DNA of 64,000 nucleotides. It comes from Solibacillus sp040274725. GTDB taxonomy: Bacteria > Bacillota > Bacilli > Bacillales_A > Planococcaceae. The stretch is taken from NCBI GenBank assembly GCA_040274725.1, contig JBEMAQ010000001.1:62001-126000 (forward strand). Reading direction: 5' to 3'. Positions within the stretch are counted from its first letter, which is position 1, and every line of letters begins with the position of its first letter. The translations under genes and the position numbers were made by a program. Below are positions 35,598 through 44,213 of the stretch, piece by piece. Below the pieces are notes generated by a model. That model ran no database searches. It saw only the letters and a list, made by a program, of their open reading frames with translations, and was not told where the DNA came from.

Positions 35598-37517
35598 TTA
35601 TTTCGTTAAGAAAATATCCTGATTGTCATTCACCTCATATGCCCAACCATCTAAAACACGGCATGTGAAATATTCATCCTGAATGATGGCTGGTCCGACC
35701 CCTTGCGTACCTGGCGTCATCTGCTCGAAATGATAAACGGGAACATCTGCCCATTGTTTGTTTCGATCTAAAATCGTTTTAGTACCAATCGCATTTGGTG
35801 AAATCGCTTTTAACGCGGTCGCCTTTTCTAACGCAACGTGCTCAATCTCTTTGACGACCTTCAAATGAACGCTTACATTTTCTGACTCTTCTAAATTGAT
35901 GTGACCGCTATTATCTAGCAAAATCGTTTCCTCTTGACCGCCACGCGTCAATTGAACGGATGTTCGTATTTGGCACTGTGATAAATCAAAGCCCTCTGCA
36001 AACATGTCACGCTTTGCACGCAGTAGTAATTGCTCGGCTTTTTCCTTTACCATGTCAGTTGTAGCGTCTGTCAGATTCACTTGATATTCATGCGCAATAT
36101 CACTAAAACTAATGCCAAATGCACTGAAAACGGCTGCTAAACGTGGAATCACGATTTTTTGAATCGTCGCGGCTTCCGCAATGCCACAAGCACTCATCGG
36201 ACCTGCACCACCAAAAGCTAAAAGCGTCACATCGTCGACCTGCTGCTGATAATCCTTCAGCCCATCGGCAATTTTCTGCTCATATGCTTTTTCCATCAAA
36301 ACAAGCGCTTCCTCTAAGCTAACATCTAAGGGCTTCGCAATCTTTTCCTCAATCGCAGACTTTGCACGTGCTTCATCTAATTTCATTGAACCACCAAAGT
36401 ACGAGTTCGAATCCAAAATGCCCATGAGTAAATACGCATCTGTAATGGTCGCCTCCACACCCCCACGCGCAAAGCATGCAGGCCCCGGTGCAGCACCTAC
36501 ACTTTCTGGTCCGACCTGGATTTGACCATCCACTACTTTCATGATGGAACTTCCACCAGCCCCAATACTCGTTAAATCACTTTGTGAAAATGAGGTAGGA
36601 ATGCTTTCAACTCGCCCATATTTTTCTTCCGTAATTTCTCCATTTTTTACAAGCCCAATATCAGAGGTTGTCCCACCTACATCAAGCGTTAACATATGCT
36701 CGATATTATAGTGCTTCGCCAAAGCCTTTGTGCCTTCCATTCCGCCACGTGGTCCAGAGCCATAGCTCTTAATCGCGGTTGTTTTCGCAATACGCGCAGA
36801 GTTTCCGTCATTTTGGAAAATGAGCATCGGATTTTTCATGCGATGTTCACGTAAGACATTTTCAGCATTAAATAGGAAACGCTCCATCCCCGTGTGTAAA
36901 AACGAGTTAATCAATGCGCCCCATGTACGTCTCGCATCATCGGTATCATCTGTCAGCTCATGCGAAATTAAAATCGGCACCGCTCCTAGCAAATGACGCG
37001 GATATTTGCGCAATAAAATCTGTTTAATTTTCTTTTCATCTTCCACTAAGTTTGGATTATTTAAGCTAAGAACAATGCGGTTTGCCCCGAGTGCCAATAA
37101 TTGATTGACCGCCTCGACCACTTTTGCATCGAGTTCCCGGTCATCCTCATTTGTCTCAAGAAATGACACACGGTCCCCGACCAAAATATCAAACATCTCT
37201 TTTTGCTCCGCGTTGTCCTGCAGCATAAATGGATCGGCCCCTGCGCGCAATAACAGCCCTAGACGTGGCCCCCGTTTTTGAACAATGGCATTGGTCCCCG
37301 CTGTTGTGGAGTAGCGTAAATACTCAATTTCCGTTAAAAGTTTACGCATATCTTCTTTCCCGTACAGCTCTTTCGACACTTCCTTGATGACATCAACAAA
37401 GCACTTCGTCAAATCATGCGGTGTTGTCAGCGCTTTTCGACTCACAATCCGGTCATGAGCAATTACACAAGCATCGGTAAACGTTCCACCATTATCAATG
37501 GTCATTAATAAACCCAT
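35598..37517 (-). CDS. Acetone/acetophenone carboxylase ATPase subunit (Apc1-like, HyuA family)
   Basis: A 639-residue HyuA-type ATPase, a paralogue of the 723-residue subunit, with MTIDNGGTFTDACVI, TLDVGGTTSDIGLV, GAGGSSIMKV, GPACFARGG and LLAFGGAGPMSACGIAEA. At about 70 kDa it corresponds to Apc1. Having two HyuA-type subunits plus one HyuB-type, a gamma and a small fifth subunit is the acetophenone carboxylase layout. First gene of the operon, ATG with GGGGGA upstream. The regulator is not nearby. Confidence 0.88.
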   Translation of the reverse strand: MGLLMTIDNGGTFTDACVIAHDRIVSRKALTTPHDLTKCFVDVIKEVSKELYGKEDMRKLLTEIEYLRYSTTAGTNAIVQKRGPRLGLLLRAGADPFMLQDNAEQKEMFDILVGDRVSFLETNEDDRELDAKVVEAVNQLLALGANRIVLSLNNPNLVEDEKKIKQILLRKYPRHLLGAVPILISHELTDDTDDARRTWGALINSFLHTGMERFLFNAENVLREHRMKNPMLIFQNDGNSARIAKTTAIKSYGSGPRGGMEGTKALAKHYNIEHMLTLDVGGTTSDIGLVKNGEITEEKYGRVESIPTSFSQSDLTSIGAGGSSIMKVVDGQIQVGPESVGAAPGPACFARGGVEATITDAYLLMGILDSNSYFGGSMKLDEARAKSAIEEKIAKPLDVSLEEALVLMEKAYEQKIADGLKDYQQQVDDVTLLAFGGAGPMSACGIAEAATIQKIVIPRLAAVFSAFGISFSDIAHEYQVNLTDATTDMVKEKAEQLLLRAKRDMFAEGFDLSQCQIRTSVQLTRGGQEETILLDNSGHINLEESENVSVHLKVVKEIEHVALEKATALKAISPNAIGTKTILDRNKQWADVPVYHFEQMTPGTQGVGPAIIQDEYFTCRVLDGWAYEVNDNQDIFLTK

Positions 37518-37795
37518 TTTTATTCCCCCGTCTCATATCCTGTTTAGAATGGTACGATCTAACAAGGCACGTCCAATGATTGATTCACTTTTTAGTTAAA
37601 TCCTCAAAAAAAATTCCCATGCCTATATTGTTTATATGTAATTTTTTGGTTTATATTACTTGTTCAAAAAGATTTTTTAAGAATAAAGCACATGAAAAAT
37701 CGTCTCTTTTCATTTCAATATCCAACATTCATGCCAATCATGCTGTAACTAGATACATGGACCAGTGATGGAAAATAAGAAATAAAAAGCTCCCT

Positions 37796-37884
37796 TCACC
37801 TTGACCATATACCCTCACACGACACGCAAAGTAACTGCTATATAACCTACTGTGTAGCATTATCCTCAGCAAAAATTCGGCACG
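37796..37884 (+). pseudogene. Remnant of a DEDDh exonuclease gene
   Basis: The stretch reads LDHIPSHDTQSNCYIT in one frame, matching LDHMPSHEAKSDCYVT of the intact exonuclease at 19824-20360; nucleotide similarity continues through the TGCTGTGTA and TCATCAGCAAAA blocks with a frame loss. Only the last 90 bases survive, followed by a terminator. The upstream part of 37518-37795 holds nothing recognisable beyond the carboxylase leader. Confidence 0.6.
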
Positions 37885-37903
37885 TAAATTTTAAACCAAC
37901 ACA

Positions 37904-37943
37904 AATAACCATTCAATCCGCATAGGTTGAATGGTTATTTTTT
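37904..37943 (+). terminator. Terminator left from the decayed exonuclease
   Basis: AATAACCATTCAA pairs with TTGAATGGTTATT and TTTT follows on the plus strand. It may also act on the minus strand for the gene at 38045. Confidence 0.7.
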
Positions 37944-38044
37944 AGCTTATTTATTTGGGATCGCTTTTGGCTAAACGGCGATTACTTCATGTTCATGAAA
38001 TGTAATCATCCTTTTCACCACTGCGCTTACATAGTGGCATGCAA

Positions 38045-38230
38045 TCATTTATGTTTCTGTCTATAGCTCCTCACCATTACCTTCACACATTGGCCAAACA
38101 AAATCGAACCAATAATCGTAATCAACACGACAACCCCAACCCACAGCGCATGCTTAAAAACGAGCAGCGGAAAAAAAACAATCGCAAACACTATGTACCC
38201 CATCACCGTATACATCACATTTTCTCTCAT
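38045..38230 (-). CDS. Small two-helix membrane protein
   Basis: The 61-residue protein has two hydrophobic segments (YTVMGYIVFAIVFFPLLVF and LWVGVVVLITIIGSILFG) and a basic C terminus (RSYRQKHK). ATG 38230 follows AAGGAGA at 6 bases, so it is likely expressed. It sits directly after a decayed DUF1275 gene and may be its former operon partner. Function unknown. Confidence 0.6.
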   Translation of the reverse strand: MRENVMYTVMGYIVFAIVFFPLLVFKHALWVGVVVLITIIGSILFGQCVKVMVRSYRQKHK

Positions 38231-38246
38231 CACGCATCTCCTTCGC

Positions 38247-38739
38247 CTAGCTGTAACGGCTGTTATTTAGCAGCTTGTCTTCCTCTAAGGTTGCCCATTT
38301 TTTACGCACATAATCAAAGAACTATTGATTTTTTCATTGGATAAGGTAGCAATTTGTAAGGAGGACACAAATGCAATACTGATGGTGATAATCATATTCG
38401 GCACACTGCCTGGCAACCAGCCAACGATAAATAAAAACACACATTCCAATGCTAGGACAGCTCGTCTGTGCTTATCAAGTCAATCTTTCATATGTTCGGC
38501 AACTAAGACGCCTGCAATAAAGGCCAAAAATGGTGGTACATTTTGGAATACCCCATCATATTCCGGACTGGCGGCTCTTACGGCAAACAACACGGTATTA
38601 CCGGTTTGTGCTGTTGCAAACACGCCGTCCCTAGTGATATACGTATAAGCATCTAAATCCCCCCAACTAAAGCTAATAACATCCCCATAATCAAGGAGTT
38701 CGGTGCTAATGAGTACCATTTTTTCGTTTTATCCTTCAT
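38247..38739 (-). pseudogene. Decayed DUF1275 (YoaK-like) membrane protein gene
   Basis: The reading can be followed across three frames. It starts at ATG 38739 behind AAGGAG (MKDKTKKWYSLAPNSLIMG...LALVGG), shifts frame after a GGGGGG run into LDAYTYITRDGVFATAQTGN, meets an in-frame TGA after AEHMKD at 38480, and resumes as LDKHRRAVLALECVFLFIVG to FVSSLQIATLS, then shifts again into VRKKWATLEEDKLLNNSRYS. At least two frame changes and one nonsense codon make it a pseudogene, with internal sequence lost near the end. Confidence 0.75.
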
Positions 38740-39240
38740 CTTTTTTCTCCTTACTCAAAATGCCCTGGTGCATAGTTATTGAGCGGGATCGAGGAACATC
38801 ACCACTTAATTGGCATTATTCCACAGTCAAGCTCAAATTATTCGACGCTCCTTTGATGATAGTTGGAAATAATATCGATTTATTGCAAAAAAACTATCTA
38901 AGGAAACATCAAATATGCCTTTTTCTTTATCAAAACAAAAAACCTCCAATTCAATAGTAATTGGAAGTTGATTGTAATGATTTATTGGGTAGTTTTACTT
39001 TAGATTCGGATAACTTTAGTAATACCTAAACTCTACAAACCGTTGATACTTTTAAGTTTTCTCAAAGTTATTTACGTCCCAAAGCGTCGGTTGGTAACCT
39101 TCTTTAAAGAATGTTATTCAAAAAATATGGCCAGATTGTGGAACAATCCATGAAAATTAAGGACCCTAAATACCCAGGTAGTGATCAGAGAAGACAATAA
39201 TAAATTTAGCTGTTGAAAATAAATGAGGTCAATTGCAATA
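38740..39240. other. Gene-free AT-rich stretch
   Basis: No credible gene is seen. A small hairpin CCAATT/AATTGG lies near 38943-38966. A short plus-strand run (LFKKYGQIVEQSMKIKDPKY, about 39113-39172) looks protein-like but has no start or ribosome binding site and may be another relic. Confidence 0.4.
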
Positions 39241-39289
39241 AAAAAGTAGACGATTGTGCCAGTTTAAACTATGGACACAATCGTCTACT
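39241..39289 (-). terminator. Terminator of the phaQ-phaP-phaJ operon
   Basis: On the minus strand AGTAGACGATTGTG pairs with CACAATCGTCTACT and TTTTTTATT follows. Confidence 0.88.
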
Positions 39290-39298
39290 ATTGTTTCT

Positions 39299-39703
39299 TC
39301 ATTTCATAACAACCGCTTCACCATCTATGACAATTTCATCTAATTGATTTTTGACAATTGTGCGAAGACGAATTATTTTTTTTCGATCTTTCTTCTCCAA
39401 GACTTCAACTTCAGCAGTTACAGTATCGCCAATTTTGACAGGCGCTTTAAAATCCACTTTTTGTGACAAATAGATTGTATCCGCTCCTGGGAGTTTCATC
39501 CCAAGTACCGTTGATATGAATCCCGCTGTAAGGATTCCATGTACAATACGTTCTTTAAACATGGTTTGATTCGCAAATTCAGAATTTATATGGACTGGAT
39601 TAAAGTCACCTGTTATCCCTGCAAATTGATAGACATCTGATTCGGCAATAGTTTTTGTAAAACTAGCCTTATCGCCAATATGGATTTCTTCATAGCTAGG
39701 CAT
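39299..39703 (-). CDS. phaJ: (R)-specific enoyl-CoA hydratase, PhaJ type
   Basis: The 134-residue MaoC-fold hydratase has the catalytic D/H pair in AGITGDFNPVHIN, then ERIVHGILTAGF. PhaJ turns beta-oxidation enoyl-CoA into (R)-3-hydroxyacyl-CoA for PHA synthase. Its place behind phaQ-phaP in a PHA cluster supports this over a general MaoC role. ATG with GGAGG upstream, terminator behind. Confidence 0.9.
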   Translation of the reverse strand: MPSYEEIHIGDKASFTKTIAESDVYQFAGITGDFNPVHINSEFANQTMFKERIVHGILTAGFISTVLGMKLPGADTIYLSQKVDFKAPVKIGDTVTAEVEVLEKKDRKKIIRLRTIVKNQLDEIVIDGEAVVMK

Positions 39704-39753
39704 TTTTTAAACCTCCATTTTCATTATCAAGAACAGGGGTAATTCCTCGTAGC

Positions 39754-40257
39754 TTATGCCTTGATAGGATTTAAAATCCCTTTCTGATTTGCTTTCATTT
39801 GCTCAAATAACTCTTCTACTTTTTTGTAATTTTCAGTACGTTCTTTTTGTTGGCTAGCCAACGTTTTTTTCATAGTCGCTTCTAATTGATTTTGTGATTT
39901 GATGAATACATCCAACATTGCATTGCTCTGTTTCCATGAAAGTAATTGGACACTTTCTGTAACATCTTGAATGTTATTTAACCACTTGGGAATTTGTTGG
40001 TCTTGTTCGATACTACTTTGTTTCATATTGTTTTGTATGTTCTCGTTCCAATCTTTTGAAACTTTTTTCGACTCTTCTTCCATTGTGTTCAATGTCTTTA
40101 CTGAAAAATCGAGCAGTTCCTTTTGATAAGAGAATGCTTGTAGTGCTTTTTGTTGTAGATCATCTTGGAAATTTTGTACTGTTTTAAGACTGCTTAACCA
40201 ACCGTCCCACATCATATCCACTGGGTTTGCGAATTGTTTTTCTTGTACCTTCGACAT
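39754..40257 (-). CDS. phaP: Phasin PhaP
   Basis: The 167-residue helical, amphipathic protein (DMMWDGWLSSLKTVQNFQDDLQQKAL ... LLSWKQSNAMLDVFIKSQNQLEATMKK) fits Bacillus-type phasins, which coat PHB granules. Start ATG 40257 follows AAAGGAGG; the frame reaches 40323 but that extension has no site. Located between phaQ and phaJ, as expected for a PhaQ-controlled phasin. Confidence 0.88.
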   Translation of the reverse strand: MSKVQEKQFANPVDMMWDGWLSSLKTVQNFQDDLQQKALQAFSYQKELLDFSVKTLNTMEEESKKVSKDWNENIQNNMKQSSIEQDQQIPKWLNNIQDVTESVQLLSWKQSNAMLDVFIKSQNQLEATMKKTLASQQKERTENYKKVEELFEQMKANQKGILNPIKA

Positions 40258-40335
40258 TAATAATTCCTCCTTTAAAATGGCTTCATAAATTCTTGAAATG
40301 TATAATGAATGCATGTTTTGCATATCATCCTATCG

Positions 40336-40746
40336 TTAGTCTTCATCACTCTTCGTTTGAGAAGAAGCTCTAAAAGGGGTGAAAAAAGGATTATACAAAC
40401 TGAAAAACTGATCCAACATTTTTTGATAATAGCTCAGTGATCCTGCCCACATTTCCAAATATTGTTCTCCAGCCTCTGTAATTGAGTAAATTCGCTTGGC
40501 TGGACCACCTGACGTAACACTCCACTCGGACGTAACTAATGCGTCTTTTTCGAGTTGTCGTAGCAGACGATAAAAATTCCCTTGATCAACCGATTCAACC
40601 CCAAACTGCATAATTTTTTCCATTAATTCATAGCCATGACTATTCCAATCACGTAAATGTAACAGCATGATTGGTATAAGAAAATTTTTTGGTGTCCCTA
40701 ATTTTGTTGTTTTGCTTTTTTTTTCTTCTTCTGGTTTATGTTCCAT
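40336..40746 (-). CDS. phaQ: PhaQ, PadR-like repressor of phasin expression
   Basis: The 136-residue PadR-type winged-helix protein (FLIPIMLLHLRDWNSHGYELMEKIMQFG, VDQGNFYRLLRQLEKDALV, PAKRIYSITEAGEQYL) sits first in phaQ-phaP-phaJ. In B. megaterium PhaQ senses PHB and represses its own operon. A promoter with an inverted repeat in its spacer lies directly upstream, fitting autoregulation. Confidence 0.9.
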   Translation of the reverse strand: MEHKPEEEKKSKTTKLGTPKNFLIPIMLLHLRDWNSHGYELMEKIMQFGVESVDQGNFYRLLRQLEKDALVTSEWSVTSGGPAKRIYSITEAGEQYLEMWAGSLSYYQKMLDQFFSLYNPFFTPFRASSQTKSDED

Positions 40747-40785
40747 CGTTAGTCACCTACCTAATGTAAAAATACTTATACCTGT

Positions 40786-40814
40786 AAATTACACTTATGT
40801 GTTTGATTTGTCAA
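40786..40814 (-). promoter_or_regulatory. phaQ promoter with operator in the spacer
   Basis: On the minus strand a perfect TTGACA (40814-40809), a 17-base spacer and TAATTT (40791-40786). The inverted repeat ACAC-TTAT-GTGT (40791-40802) lies between the two boxes, an ideal repressor position. The rest of 40815-41272 is AT-rich leader for both directions without a gene. Confidence 0.65.
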
Positions 40815-41272
40815 CTTAAGGAATTAAAGGGTATTTTTTTCTAATGGATGATTATTCTATTCCCCTAACTATATTATGATAATTATTCACTATATTAAGT
40901 CATTTATAAAAGAAAAATGGTAAATCGAAAATGATACATAAACTAAAAGTGCTAATTTAAAAAGAAATTTAATATATTTTTACATTTACTACCATAAAAA
41001 CGTAAAGAAAAACATATAGTATGTAATTTAAGGGAGATAATGAATCTTAAAATTATTGCGTAAAAGAAAATTATTGTACTTTATGGATTTTTCCCCTTAT
41101 GAAATAAGTTGCAATATGACTTCCGTAAAACATTGAAATTTTAGTTAGAACTAATTTCCAGAATACCGATTGACTAATTTTGGATTTATTGTAAAATAAT
41201 AATTGTAATTGCGGAAATATTCAGATATATGTAACGTTTTACTCGTTAGTTCTATTAAGGAGGTGATACTCA

Positions 41273-41785
41273 TTGACTCAAAGAATACCATTTGAGCCTT
41301 TTACGCTGTGGAAGGATATGTATGAACATACTGAAAAGGCTTGGCACGATGTTATCCAAGATACACTTGGAAAAGAGTCCTTCTCTGAAGGATTAGGGCA
41401 AGTCCAATCTAGTTATTTGCAATATCATGAAATGATCAGTAACTTTACAGAAGCTTATCTCAAACAAGCAAATATTCCAACACGAGATGAAGTTGCAAAC
41501 GTTGCCTCACTTGTCATCAACCTAGAAAATAAAATCGATAATATTGATGATCAACTCTATGAAAATAGTGAAACAGTGACAAATGAAATCAACCAATTAA
41601 AACGTACTGTTGGTAACTTGGAGAAGAAATTCGACAAGGTTTTAGAAGCTATTGCAGCACTGGATAAAAAACTAGAAACAGATGAAGCAATCGTCGCATC
41701 AAAAACTGCAACAACGCAGCCCGTGGCAAAGGCGACACCACAATCAACGCCAGCAAAACCAAAAGATACTAACACAAAGAAATAA
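41273..41785 (+). CDS. phaR: PhaR, subunit of class IV PHA synthase
   Basis: The 170-residue protein starts FEPFTLWKDMYEHTEKAW, followed by a long coiled coil (NLENKIDNIDDQLYENSETV to about residue 130) and an alanine/threonine/proline/lysine-rich tail, as in Bacillus PhaR, which is needed for PhaC activity. Start is TTG behind AAGGAGGTGATA. Divergent from phaQ and first of phaRBC. Confidence 0.92.
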   Translation: MTQRIPFEPFTLWKDMYEHTEKAWHDVIQDTLGKESFSEGLGQVQSSYLQYHEMISNFTEAYLKQANIPTRDEVANVASLVINLENKIDNIDDQLYENSETVTNEINQLKRTVGNLEKKFDKVLEAIAALDKKLETDEAIVASKTATTQPVAKATPQSTPAKPKDTNTKK

Positions 41786-41835
41786 TACTTAATTCTCATT
41801 TTAATAAATTTAACGAATTAGGAGTGATTTCAAGT

Positions 41836-42618
41836 ATGGTACAGTTGCAAACAAATGTTTTAGAAAAGGCTAATTCCGGAAAGCCTCTGGAAGGAAAAGT
41901 AGCAGTTGTCACAGGTGGGTCACGTGGTATTGGTGCAGAAATTGCTAAGGTATTAGCAAGAAATGGAGCGCAAGTGGCTATTAACTACCAAAATAGTTCG
42001 GAAAAAGCGGATAGCATTGTTCACGATATTGAACAAGAAGGTGGCACTGCATTTGCATTCAAGGCAGATGTAATGGCGGCTGATAATGTCCATAAATTTA
42101 TTGAGGAAGTCATAAAACGTTACGGCCAAATTGATATTCTTATCAATAATGCTGGGATTACAAGGGATAAAACATTCCGAAAGATGTCGATTGAAGAATG
42201 GGAAGAAGTAATAAATGTTAATTTAAATAGTGTATTTAAAACGACTTCTGAAGTAATCCACCATATGCTTGAACAGAAATATGGACGAATTATCAATATC
42301 AGTTCGATTATTGGTCAATCTGGTGGTTTCGGCCAAACAAACTATTCGGCTTCAAAAGCTGGATTACTTGGCTTTACGAAATCATTAGCGTTAGAGACTG
42401 CAAAGAATGGTATTACTGTAAATGCAATTTGCCCAGGTTTCATTGAGACAGAGATGGTTGCAGCGATGCCAGAAGATGTAAAAGAGTCTATCATTGCTAA
42501 AGTGCCTATGCGACGTTTAGGGCAAACTGATGAAATTGCTGATACTGTTCTATTCCTCATAAAGTCGAACTATATTACCGGTCAAGAAATCAATGTAAAC
42601 GGTGGATTGTATATGTAA
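41836..42618 (+). CDS. phaB: Acetoacetyl-CoA reductase PhaB
   Basis: A 260-residue short-chain dehydrogenase with the TGGSRGIG cofactor loop, NNAGITRD, S in the ISSIIGQ segment and the YSASK catalytic Tyr/Lys. It reduces acetoacetyl-CoA to (R)-3-hydroxybutyryl-CoA with NADPH. ATG 41836 is used; a GTG at 41824 is also possible. Between phaR and phaC, as in B. megaterium. Confidence 0.92.
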   Translation: MVQLQTNVLEKANSGKPLEGKVAVVTGGSRGIGAEIAKVLARNGAQVAINYQNSSEKADSIVHDIEQEGGTAFAFKADVMAADNVHKFIEEVIKRYGQIDILINNAGITRDKTFRKMSIEEWEEVINVNLNSVFKTTSEVIHHMLEQKYGRIINISSIIGQSGGFGQTNYSASKAGLLGFTKSLALETAKNGITVNAICPGFIETEMVAAMPEDVKESIIAKVPMRRLGQTDEIADTVLFLIKSNYITGQEINVNGGLYM

Positions 42619-42628
42619 CAAACAGTAA

Positions 42629-42655
42629 GGGCTTCCTAGCGAAGCTCTTTTTATA
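42629..42655 (+). terminator. Attenuator between phaB and phaC
   Basis: GGGCTTC pairs with GAAGCTC around CTAGC and TTTTTAT follows. It probably lowers phaC transcription relative to phaRB. Confidence 0.6.
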
Positions 42656-42681
42656 GGTAAACGATACTAAAGGAGGATTGC

Positions 42682-43770
42682 ATGATGAATCTTGGCACCG
42701 AAGAATTAGAAGATTGGATTAATCAAATGCAAGGAGATTCCATAAAAAGCTTTAATCGCTTCAAACGTTTGACAGAAGTTATTACAAAGGAGCCTGAACC
42801 TCAAGTTGGCCAGACACCTAAAGAAGTCATCTGGACAAAAAACAAAGCAAAATTATATCGTTATCAGCCTGCTATTAAGAAGACAAATAAAGTGCCACTT
42901 CTGATGATTTATGCCCTGATTAACAAACCATATATATTGGACCTTTATCCGGGCAACAGTTTAATTGAGCATTTAACCAATAAGGGGCATGATGTCTATT
43001 TGTTAGATTGGGGCACAGCAGGCTACGAAGACCGCCATCTGAAACTAGACGATTATATTTTGGATTATATTCCGCGTGCTGTTAAAAAAGTGCTGCAGAC
43101 TTCCGGAGCAAAAGAGATTTCTCTTCTTGGCTATTGTATGGGTGGAACTATGACCGCTACATTCGTTGCACTTCATCCACATTTGCCGATTCGAAATCTA
43201 ATTCTATTAACATCCCCAATTGATTTTGAAGATGCTGGACATTATACAAATTGGTTGGATAAGCGTTACTTTAATTTAGATAAGTTAGTAGATACGCTTG
43301 GCAATGTACCATTTGAACTAATTGATTACGGCAATAAACTGTTGAATCCGATTTCAAATGTTTACGGACCATATATCACCCTTGCAGACCGAATAGAAAA
43401 TGAAGAATTCGTTTTAAATTGGAAACTCATGCAAAAATGGCTCAATGATGGAATTCCGTTCCCAGGTGAATCGTATAGACAATGGATTAGTGAATTTTAT
43501 CAAGATAATAAACTGATCAATGATGAGCTCTATATCCGAGGACACAAAGTGGAGCTTTCCAAAATTAAAGCGAATCTGTTAAATGTTGTTGCAACGCGTG
43601 ACAACATTGTGCTACCACAGCAAATTGAGCCGCTAAATGACAAAGTTTCTAGTAAAAATAAGACACTCCATTACGTAAACACTGGTCACGTATCCGTTGT
43701 GACTGGCCGAAAAGCCATTAACGAAATCCATCCATTTATCGAAAACTGGCTGACAGAAGTATCTGTATAA
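42682..43770 (+). CDS. phaC: Class IV poly(3-hydroxyalkanoate) synthase PhaC
   Basis: The 362-residue catalytic subunit has the lipase-like box G-Y-C152-M-G-G, with D307 (ATRDNIV) and H336 (NTGHVSV) completing the triad, positions almost identical to those in the B. megaterium enzyme of the same length. It polymerises hydroxyacyl-CoA on PHA granules together with PhaR. ATG behind AGGAGG. Confidence 0.95.
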   Translation: MMNLGTEELEDWINQMQGDSIKSFNRFKRLTEVITKEPEPQVGQTPKEVIWTKNKAKLYRYQPAIKKTNKVPLLMIYALINKPYILDLYPGNSLIEHLTNKGHDVYLLDWGTAGYEDRHLKLDDYILDYIPRAVKKVLQTSGAKEISLLGYCMGGTMTATFVALHPHLPIRNLILLTSPIDFEDAGHYTNWLDKRYFNLDKLVDTLGNVPFELIDYGNKLLNPISNVYGPYITLADRIENEEFVLNWKLMQKWLNDGIPFPGESYRQWISEFYQDNKLINDELYIRGHKVELSKIKANLLNVVATRDNIVLPQQIEPLNDKVSSKNKTLHYVNTGHVSVVTGRKAINEIHPFIENWLTEVSV

Positions 43771-43816
43771 TAGTATATACTACTATTATTGTGCACGAAG
43801 AACATAAGCAAAGCAT

Positions 43817-43868
43817 AGTCAGAGTGACTGTAGGTAATCAATACCGAGTCATATCTGGCTATTTTTTT
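43817..43868 (+). terminator. Probable terminator of phaRBC
   Basis: AGC-TAG and TGACT on the left pair with AGTCA and CT-GGCT on the right, ending in TATTTTTTTT. Confidence 0.5.
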
Positions 43869-43997
43869 TGCCATTACTCTTGCCCGAAAAGTTCTAAGTA
43901 ATGCTGTTGGGTTTAATTATAAGAGTGAGGCATATTTCACAAACGCGCCCGATTGCGGAGTAAAGGTTTTACATTTATTACACAGTATTAGCGCACT

Positions 43998-44204
43998 ATG
44001 CGAGTAAACTTTGGGCAGGCTGCTATCATTTCGCCAAATGATGTCCCTTTCCCTCCACGTGGCATTCTCGCGGAAGGAGAAATCAACCATGACATGATTA
44101 TTACGGCTGATTTTGATTTGGAAATGTTATATCAAGTTCGAGAAAGAGATTCTGTAACAATTTGGAGGGACCAACGTGTCGATCTTTATCCTGATTGGAA
44201 ATGA
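43998..44204 (+). pseudogene. C-terminal remnant of a nitrilase-type hydrolase
   Basis: The 68 codons read GQAAIISPNDVPFPPRGILA, EGEINHDMIITADFDLEML and RDQRVDLYPDWK, the closing part of carbon-nitrogen hydrolases that pair with GNAT proteins (as in YhcX). The catalytic Glu, Lys and Cys regions are missing and there is no ribosome binding site, so the gene has lost its 5' part. The intact acetyltransferase follows 9 bp later. Confidence 0.65.
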
Positions 44205-44213
44205 GGGTGAGCA

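Noticed and set aside
37518..37620. A possible sigma-54 site (TGG...TTG) upstream of the carboxylase operon.
   Set aside because: The spacing between the GG and GT elements is one base short and the GC dinucleotide is missing; acetone carboxylase operons are often sigma-54 dependent, but the sequence does not show it here.
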